This document shows positions 56,618-64,000 of a stretch of DNA of 64,000 bases, piece after piece; within the stretch, counting starts at the first letter, position 1; each line of letters begins with the position of its first letter. The stretch lies in contig JBAIAC010000042.1 of the NCBI GenBank assembly GCA_037349315.1, positions 1,116,001 through 1,180,000 of the forward strand, written 5' to 3'. The notes under the pieces are model-generated. The model saw only the letters and a list, made by a program, of their open reading frames with translations. It did not search any database and was not told the DNA's origin. The position numbers and the translations under genes were made by a program. Source of the stretch: Chelydra serpentina. Taxonomy: Eukaryota; Chordata; Testudines; Chelydridae.

Positions 56618-59600
56618 GTAAGTATATTTAGCTTCTGCGTTTTGTACCAATATGGTGTCTTTTTTTGGTTTGGATTCCACTTTTTGGATGTATTTTTTTT
56701 GTTTTTACAGGTAGCACAGATATTTATAGAACGTTTCTCTAGAAACAAAGAGCAGGTGTGAGTCTCTGTGTTCCGTTTGTATGTTAGGACTCGGCAAATA
56801 TGAGGTAATTTATCATCTGTGAGAACTAGGAACTGAATCTCGTTAATGCAATATTGTGCATTTTATTTTAATGTTGATACAAAGTGTCACAGAAATCTTC
56901 AGAGCTACTGACAGTCTACACGTGTAAATTACACGTGAAGAACAATGCAGCATTATTTTATGGCATTTTTCTAACTACTTCATAAACACTTGGGGGTGGA
57001 TACTCATGCTGTATTGAAGATGCAGTACATAGTATAGTGGGGTAAGTCTGAGGTAATGAGCAATGCCCTGGTCAAGTCTTGGGAAGACTGAACACAAGGA
57101 ATCTCGTATCATTGTCTTTCATTTCTTGTTGGAGAGAATGTTATATCACACAGATCAGGGAGAAGAGATTGGTTTTGGAAAATTACTGAGAAGTCAGTGC
57201 AGAGGGTCATGGAGGCGATTCCACATGGTGAGGGAAGTGTGGAGAAAAGGATCTGCTAAGATTCATGAAGAGGCAAGTAGGGAGAATGAAGTCTAGTATC
57301 CCAGGTTAGGAAATAGGTGAGGAGAAGAGAAAGAAAGGAAGGGCAACTTGGTCAATAAAGGATGAAGAAAACTGTGGGGTTGGTTTACTGGATTCTGAAT
57401 AGCCCTGGATAGGGAAGATTTGTGAGGAGTCAAGTCAATACACTTCAGAGCAATTAAAGTTTGGACAACTCTTAACTTAGGATACCAACAAAGATGATCA
57501 CAGTCATAAAGAGAAGAGGAAAAATAATAGCTTTTGGTGTTCCAGGAATAATGAATATACAAGGAACTGTAAATTAAACTTAAAAGGATGTAAAATGTAA
57601 ATATATAAATCCTGGTATTTTTTTATACGAGACTCTCCTGCTAAGATTGGTATCTGGAAATAAAAAATCCTAATAATATTTTGCAGAACTGTGGTACAAT
57701 AGTAAATATATTAGCTATTTTCAGAGCATATTTTCTATAGAGTCGAGCTACTAATGAGAGGACATTTCAGATGACTAGTCTGCTGTTAATCTTAGAATCA
57801 AAATATATCAAGCTGATATTTCAGTGGACAAGCAAATTAAATACTAATAGTCCAGATATTGTATCACTCAGTCTGTGTATAGTACAGTCTATGCAGGATT
57901 ACATATAAAAAGTTAAAAACCATTATTTAGTTTGCACAGTGAAGCATTCAAAAGTTAGGAAATGCCAGACATACAGTTGCTGTTACAACCTTAATTCTGC
58001 CCCACTGTGCAACCATCTTGTGTATTGAATGAGGCAGGGATCCTTTGGGGAAAAAGTAGTCTTTAATTACATGGACATACATTGTCATCTTGCATATGCA
58101 CAAGGGAGCAGAGATAAGTTTCCTGGGGCAACTGTAAATCTGGCATTTCCTAACTTCTGAGTCCTTTACTTTGCAATCTAAATACCATTCTTTTGAGAGT
58201 TTTCTTTGTATGTAATTTACTAGAGTTTTTTAAAGGAAAAGGGTAAAACCAAATTCCGTTATGTGCCACTGTCGCGACCCCCATCATGTATTGTCAGCAA
58301 AGTTTGAACCCTGAAGCTTCAGCATTGCAGCACAAACTACTACTGCTTGAACAACAGGACTAATTCAATTAGCTGGCTGCAGCAAAACACTGTTACCACA
58401 GAGGGAGGAAATAGACCATTGGGTTCAGGTGTTAGTTTGTGGCATGGCTCTTGGGGGAGCCCAGCCCATGCCAGCTCTCTCCCCCTCCAAGCCTCCAGGA
58501 GTTGGAACCCCTGTCCAAGTAATGCACCCAGGCCCCTGGGGTCATGGGCTGGGTCCAGGATACAGTTGAGGAAAACCTGACCCACTCTCTACCCCCAGGG
58601 AGTAGGGGGAGCTCCAGCCCCATGCGGTGCCCCCTGGGCTGGAGAATGGAAATGGGCCACGGTGGCAGGAGATGGGTCCCTACAAATGTCCTTTACGTCC
58701 CTTGGAAGCTGGAGCTTAAATTGTGGAACCACAGTAGTTACACTTGTCAAAGAGTTTCTAGCACAAGCCTCATTTTTTAACGCCCTCTCTAACCCCCCCC
58801 CCCCCCATTTTATCCAGAAATTTGTTAATCTGAGGCCAGAACTTTTTTTTTGAAGTCAATTTAACAAATCATTTAAATATTTTTAATTAAAAGACAGAAA
58901 AGCAACTTTTTACTTTAAAAAAAACCACACCATTTTTGTCCACGTATGTCTCCAGAACATCTTGTTCTATTAAGGACATACGTTTTATTTATTAAGTCCC
59001 AGTGAGAACTCTCACGTAAGATGGACTTTTATGATTAATGGGCTACAGTTTTTAAAGTTACTCTAAGTTAAGTTCTTTGATACTGAACGCACTGAAGTCT
59101 CCTGTCGTGATTACAAACTCGGTGGAGCCTAGAGACTATTACTCTGTTTATTTTAAATGATGCTTTTAAGTCTCTAGCCCTTTTCCTCTTTGAAGACAGC
59201 CTTGACAATGTAACGCGATTTCTAGGGTTTATTCATGGTGGCTTTTTAAATTTTTGTACAGTAGGAAAACATCAGAGCCATTTTAAAAGCCACAAACATT
59301 AGAATGTCAAGAAGTGACAGTTAAGAGGCTGAACCTGTTCTCTCTGCCACGGTCCATTGATGTTTTTTCTTCATCCCTCCCTCACAGCCTTTGTGCACCA
59401 TCCGACCAACCATCACTTTCTTCCCTAAAATTTGCAAAACTATGTGCAAACGTCAACCTAGCAAGTGACTAGGAGACTAGTTTCCCTTAGTCTATCCTGA
59501 CAGCAAACTTAATCTTTTTCTCTTTGGTATTTTCTTCAGCTTCCCGCCACTTCCACCTAGTTAGACCATTAATGTTGCCCTTGTGAGGGTGATTTGGCCT

Positions 59601-62600
59601 CAGAGTTTTAAACTCTGAGCATGATTATTTTCCTCCTCATATTACATGATCTTGAACTTAATCCTTATCTGCACTGCATATGAAGTAAATTGAGCAGCCT
59701 CCAAAGGAGAGCAAGTTTCCATGTTTTCTTATACATCTTTACCCAAGGTTTTGATTCTTGCAGATAGCGCTCGGTGCCCGCGCTGGCATAGGATTGCTCT
59801 CTGGCTTGGATGGGCTGGGAACATCATCCTGGCGGTAGCTGTGATCATGTTTGGTGCTTGGGGTGAGTATCTCAGTGCCACAGATTCATTGACTCAGTAA
59901 ATTCCCCTCTTCCTCTGCAATTCCATTTAGATTCTATATTTTGGCCTCCAAAGCATTTCGGAATAAATTACCAGGCATTTCATCACTGCCATAGATACCA
60001 AGTGTGTTACATTACGAAAGTGGAGCTGAGAGCTTGATACATGAAACATGCATTATTTGGCTGTAACAGCACCACTGTGAGATGGTCATTCCACATTTTT
60101 GCACCTTATGATGGATAATGAGCGAGATTCCATAGAATCATAGAATCTCAGGGTTGGAAGGGACCTTAGGAGGTCATCTAGTCCAAGCCCCTGCTCAAAG
60201 CAGGACCAATCCCCAATTTTTGCCCCACATCCCTAAATGGCCCCCTCAAGGATTGAACTCACAACCCTGGGTTTAGCAGGCCAATGCTCAAACCACTGAG
60301 TTATCCCTCCCCCCAGCTGCTACTGTGTCCCCATCCTAACTCGATAAATATCCCACGGTATTTGGTGAGTTGATACTTTTTACCTTCTCTCTTTTGTTAC
60401 ACATCCTTGTGAAGGTCAGACTGGAAGACCGAGAACAACAAATGGAATTGAAGGTAATTCCAGTCTGAAGGATTCCCAGTCTTGCTCGAAACAAAGTTTG
60501 TATCCAAAGCCAGACAACAACTCAACAGGTAACTGTATCTGCTATTCTTTGTGCCCTTTGCAACATTGTGTCCACCTGGAAGAACTCTCACTCCAAACTC
60601 GCTGATTGAAAATTCAGCTACTGTGTCACAATAACTTATACATAGCTGAGACGTGCAGACCTTCATCTTCCCGTCTTTATTTTTCTTGTCATGTGTTCTG
60701 TTTGATGGCTGAAAGATAAATACTGCAACTGGCTGAACATTTTCTGATTTTTGAACAAAGGGTGGGTTTTGTCAAAAAAAAAAATTCATGGCAAAAAATT
60801 TTTTAAAATTTTCTGAAATTTTTCCAAAGGGGAAATTTTCAGAGAAAACTTAAATATTTTGTTTCGCAATCATTGCCTTTCCCCCACTTTCCTATACATC
60901 TTATCTTACCCCATCTTTTCTCCCGTGAGAAAAAAAGGTAGAAAATAAAAAAGGGGAAAACCCTCTAATAATTTTCCCTGGAAAGTCCCACCTTTCAAGC
61001 AGCTCGAATAGGTTTTCAGCTGTTTGTGCAAAGTAGTAGGAGTGACACCTAGTGGTCATTCAACGTATTTTCAATGTGTATGAAACAGGCACATTTTATA
61101 GTGTAATAAAATGTCTATTATATTAAAAAACTACATTAAAAGAATGTTTTGGCTGCAAAGTCAAGAACTCAGCAGTTAGGAAATGACAGACTTATAGTTG
61201 TCTATAAAACCTTGACTCTGCCCTTTTGTATTAGACTCTTGCTGAACATTACATACAGTCTGTGGCCGAGTCCAGTCCAGTGCTTTCAACATGAGAGCAT
61301 CTTTCCTCCTCTTAAAAACCATCTGACTCAGCCACTGTCCAGCCTATGCACTGAATGAGCAGGGTCTCATGGAAAAAACAGAATGTGATCATGTCATTAA
61401 AGACTCTATCAATGTTTTACAAAGGGGCCGATTAAAAGTTGTCTGGGCAATCTTATTTCTTACACTTACTCAGCTGTTCATCTTTGCAGCCTAAATAACA
61501 TTATGTTAACATATCTGTAAATGTAACTTACTACTTCCCACTATGAGAGCCTGTTTTCAGTTGCTTATATTTTTGCTGAAGATTAAATGTTCAGGCTGAA
61601 CCTCTCCATGCCAGGGGTCTGCTTCACCCCGAGTTTTATTATTATTTTTTTTAATTTCAGCCAAAACTGTCCAGCTGTTCACGAGAACCAGCCTAGTGAA
61701 AATACGTTGTTTTCCTCATGTTAAAAAAATTCTGGAGACTTTGTCTTTCAGAAGCTTTAGTGCCGTCCCCATGCTTTGGAATAGGGACTTGACATTTGGC
61801 AAGGGGGTGGCTTACGAATCAGGGATCTGTTTGCTTTTTGCTGCACCTGTGAATATCTGCTCAAATTTGGCCAGGTTTTAAACCTTTGAACATTCATGAT
61901 TCTATCAGCAGTGAGCGCGCTCCAGCCCAGAGCTACAGGGGGCTGAGTAGTAGGACTTTCCATGCAATTGTAGCCCTGAGCTGCTGCAGGCAAGGTTTGG
62001 GTCCTGACAGTGGCACTGAGAGCGGGGAGCCTGTCTCTCCTGTGCTTTCTGTGCCCCACTGAGCCCTGGCAGCATGGAGGAGGAATTGCCTGAGTTGAAT
62101 GCAGAAGGGACAAGAGCTAGAAGGCGGGGGAGAGAGTACAGTGGGGCTGGTGGTGTGAGGGAGAGTTATTTACACCAGTCCTTTCACAAGTGATCACTAG
62201 ATGTGTTCCTCCTTCATTGGGTGCCTGAACTGAGACCCCGGGATCTGATTTGTAGAAGTGTTGAACAACTGTAATAGAAATCAATGGAAGCTGGGCACTG
62301 AACTTATGAAGTACTATAGAACGCTAAGCACTTTGAAAAATCAAGGCATTTAGGTGCCTAATTCCTGCCTAAATACCTTCTGAGGAGCTGAGTCTAGGTG
62401 TCTCAAGTTGGATACACAATGTTAGCGGATACTTTTGACCACAAAATCGCTGTGCCTAAGTTCCCCATCTGTAAAATGGAAATATTGCAACCCTCCGATC
62501 TCCCGGGGGTGCTGTGAAAATTCATGACTGTTCTGTGAAGCACTCAGATACTATAGAGCAGGGTGCCAGAGGAAAGCCCATGAGGAAATTAATAGTTCTG

Positions 62601-63419
62601 TTTTCAGAGCCGGCTTTGAATAGTGTGCAGAACTACTGGGGCTACACATTGAATGAGAAGCACCTCCATCTGCTATTTGAATAACGGGCCTTTCCTCAAA
62701 CAAACAATGAATAAAGAGACACGTCTTGGCTGAGAGCGTTTATCGTTTGAAGGCCCCTCGTGAACACAGGGAAGCTCAGCGCTGTTCAGAAGCTTCCAGC
62801 CTATTTAATGCTGCCTTTTCCATGTCTATTTCTAGAGGGCTGTGGGTGCAAACTGTGCCCCGCTGACTGGCTGCTGCACAAGAACAAGTGCTATTGGGTC
62901 TCTAAAGACAGTAAAACGTGGAGTGAGAGTCGTGAGGACTGCTCAGCGAAGGGCTGTCAGATGCTCGTGATCCAAGACAAGGAGGAGATGGTACAGCAAA
63001 TAAAAATGGCTTAACCCGCCCCTCGAGAGATGAGTGCCGCTAGTTATAATGTAATACAATGGGCTTGCAGCAAAACAACTACCCCCCAGCTGTATGACAT
63101 TTGGCTTAAGAAAAATCTATTACAGAGCACATTAAAATATCATTGATACATGGAGGGGAAGAGACTGGGAAAGGGAAACAGAAATTGGGTATAAATCTAT
63201 TGCACAGTTGCGTAGCAGGTTCTTTTCCTTCATTTGCAGAGAGAGTAAAGAAGCCAGAGAATTCTAGCAGGTTATATTCACCCAGACTCCTCTGTCCTGT
63301 CACTTACAGGTGTATATACTGAGTATTCCACAATTGAACCTGGTCTGGCTTGGACTCAGTGTTACATCCCCAGAGAGGAAATGGACCTGGGTGGACGGCT
63401 CCACATTCGATGAAACACT
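56533..63419 (+). CDS. KLRB1-like: KLRB1/NKR-P1-like C-type-lectin-like receptor B (last exon outside window)
   Basis: Type II NK-receptor-like protein. Five exons are seen: 56533-56617 (cytoplasmic), 59764-59862 (membrane), 60415-60528 (stalk), 62836-62990 and 63310-63419 (lectin-like domain). GT-AG borders and phases agree, giving 563 coding bases ending in CT; a third domain exon is expected beyond 64000. The tail has an ITIM (IVYADL), corresponding to IYAEL in human KLRB1. CPRWHRIALWLG before the span is a KLRB1 hallmark. The span has no charged residue, so pairing with an activating adaptor is unlikely and an inhibitory role is inferred. The CxCP Lck-binding motif of rodent NKR-P1 is only half present (ARCP). 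The domain shows CKLCPADW, KCYWVSKD, EDCSAKG and WLGLSVT. It is in the same orientation as gene A and the CLEC2-like gene. Confidence 0.9.
56618..57950 (+). other. Intron 1 of KLRB1-like B; no feature recognised here
   Basis: AT-rich, with purine-rich stretches at 57170-57360. No exon. Confidence 0.5.
57952..58157. mobile_element. MITE with aagttaggaaatgcc ends
   Basis: aagttaggaaatgccagac at the left is inverted as tctggcatttcctaactt at the right. A related, less symmetric sequence begins at 61173 (gttaggaaatgacagac) in intron 3, with ttgactctgccc-like interior. Confidence 0.65.
58158..59763 (+). other. Rest of intron 1 of KLRB1-like B
   Basis: 58340-58700 is GC-richer with short overlapping frames but no domain. 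Poly-C at 58792-58806. Ends at the acceptor gattcttgcag. Confidence 0.45.
59764..59862 (+). CDS. KLRB1-like: KLRB1-like B exon 2 (membrane span)
   Basis: Acceptor ttgattcttgcag, donor TGG G|gtgagt. Encodes SARCPRWHRIALWLGWAGN followed by the hydrophobic IILAVAVIMFGAW. Basic residues before the span fit type II orientation. Confidence 0.9.
60134..60320 (-). repeat. tRNA-derived SINE, reverse strand
   Basis: On the reverse strand it begins gggggagggataactcagtg with A-box-like taactcagtggtttgagca, then B-box-like gttgtgagttcaatcc, and ends with CR1-like agattctatgattctatgg. This is the tortoise-type polymerase III SINE layout. Confidence 0.85.
60415..60528 (+). CDS. KLRB1-like: KLRB1-like B exon 3 (stalk)
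   Basis: Acceptor ccttgtgaag, donor ACA G|gtaact. Encodes 38 residues beginning GQTGRPRT, with sequons NSS and NST and a single cysteine. The acceptor lacks a strong pyrimidine tract right at the end, but a T/C-rich tract lies at 60375-60395. Confidence 0.82.
61018..61105 (+). repeat. Segment similar to 1977-2065 in gene A
   Basis: See the gene A entry: shared cagctgtttgtgca, gtgacacctagtggtca and tagtgtaataa in the equivalent intron. Confidence 0.5.
61106..62835 (+). other. Rest of intron 3 of KLRB1-like B
   Basis: 61165-61540 is a weak relative of the MITE at 57952-58157. A MIR-like fragment (gttccccatctgtaaaatgg) lies near 62460-62570. No exon. Confidence 0.5.
62836..62990 (+). CDS. KLRB1-like: KLRB1-like B exon 4 (lectin-domain exon 1)
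   Basis: Acceptor tctatttctag, donor ATG|gtacag, 155 nt. Reads GCGCKLCPADWLLHKNKC, YWVSKDSKTW, SREDCSAKGCQMLVI. It has one extra cysteine (KGC) compared with gene A (KSS). Confidence 0.93.
63310..63419 (+). CDS. KLRB1-like: KLRB1-like B exon 5 (lectin-domain exon 2)
   Basis: Acceptor gtcacttacag, donor CT|gtgagt, 110 nt. Reads VYILSIPQLN, LVWLGLSVTSPERKWTWVDG. One codon shorter than in gene A, and WLGL replaces WIGL. Confidence 0.9.
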
Positions 63420-64000
63420 GTGAGTGTTCATGGTTCCTATTTTGGCTTTGAAACTGAGTGTGTCTTGCATGGTGCACAAGTGGGAACACAAGGCTAGTGC
63501 TCTCTAGTGCTAGCGGGAACAGAGGCTGTCTGTGAGCACAAGTAAAGTTAAGCACCAGGCAGAGTCCTCCATGGAGGGATGGTCAGTCTCAAGGGCCCTG
63601 TGTGCTTGCAAAGCCACAGGATAAAGGGGCTGTTTGGAGAATGGGCATGTCTGGGAAGACACTAGTTTAAGCACAATCCTTGTCTTGCTGAAGCGGCACT
63701 TAGCTGTTCACGCCTATGTTAGTTCTCAGCTGTGCTATTCTGCCTTAGTAAGGTGGCCCTTGTCCAGCAATGCGCTCGTTAATGCAGGGTCAGGGTCCCC
63801 TCTCCCGCTGAGCAGCCCATTTTACCTCCACCAGGGCTGCAATGGGGGTGGGGAAAGTGGGGGTATTTTCCCAAGCTCCACCCACCAACTAAGCCCCACC
63901 CACCTCAGACACCACTCAGTGCACATAGCACCGTTGTACAAAATAGGACCACACAGGTGCTGCTGGGCTCCTCGGCTTGGCTCCCCAGCAGTGGGGTTTG
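63420..64000 (+). other. Start of intron 5 of KLRB1-like B
   Basis: No exon seen. The final lectin-domain exon (expected NSC...WIC pattern) must lie to the right of the window. Confidence 0.55.

Noticed and set aside
711..63419. Classical sugar-binding C-type lectins
   Set aside because: EPN/QPD and WND calcium-site motifs are absent from all three domains; the pattern is that of NK-type lectin-like domains.

Overview
The window reads as nuclear DNA of a non-avian reptile, most likely a turtle. Genes are split by GT-AG introns, and the background is packed with interspersed repeats of turtle type: CR1 LINEs, tRNA-derived SINEs, MIR-like SINEs, Harbinger, hAT and mariner-type MITEs, a Penelope-like element and class I endogenous retroviruses. 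No bacterial operon, CRISPR or plasmid feature is present. The species call is inference from repeat content.

The host genes are three C-type-lectin-like receptor genes, all on the + strand. (1) A KLRB1/NKR-P1-like gene (copy A), entered in its 5' half: stalk exon 711-848 and three lectin-domain exons 5098-5252, 5976-6088 and 9116-9239 with the stop codon. (2) A complete five-exon CLEC2-like gene (CLEC2D/CLEC2B type), 21064-32128, encoding 213 residues, behind a CpG-rich promoter region at about 20280-20900. (3) A second KLRB1-like gene (copy B), from its start codon at 56533 through the second lectin-domain exon at 63310-63419; its last exon is beyond the right edge. Copy B has an ITIM-type cytoplasmic motif and an uncharged membrane span, so it looks inhibitory. 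In mammals and chicken, NKR-P1 receptors and CLEC2 ligands are genetically linked receptor-ligand pairs; this window shows the same linkage as KLRB1-CLEC2-KLRB1.

Between the genes are two proviruses of one gammaretrovirus-like family, both on the - strand: ERV1 (13786-20244, target duplication atag) and ERV2 (36240-42882, target duplication ctag). They were inserted independently but share the same long list of disabling changes: gag stops, altered protease active site, an in-frame reverse transcriptase deletion removing the YxDD region, an RNase H-integrase junction deletion, an env frameshift and an env stop. The two LTRs of ERV2 look identical, so an already crippled genome was copied recently, presumably with help in trans. 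The copies carry different arginine-tRNA-type primer sites, and ERV2 has a triplicated gag-start segment.

ERV1 sits inside an antisense Penelope-like element and ends a few tens of bases from the CpG-rich region of the CLEC2-like gene. A second Penelope-like 3' end at 34689-35490 retains an open GIY-YIG endonuclease frame. The remaining sequence is intron or intergenic DNA with nested transposons, several with visible target-site duplications, a 150-bp-arm foldback at 8239-8586 and a minisatellite at 32866-33480.
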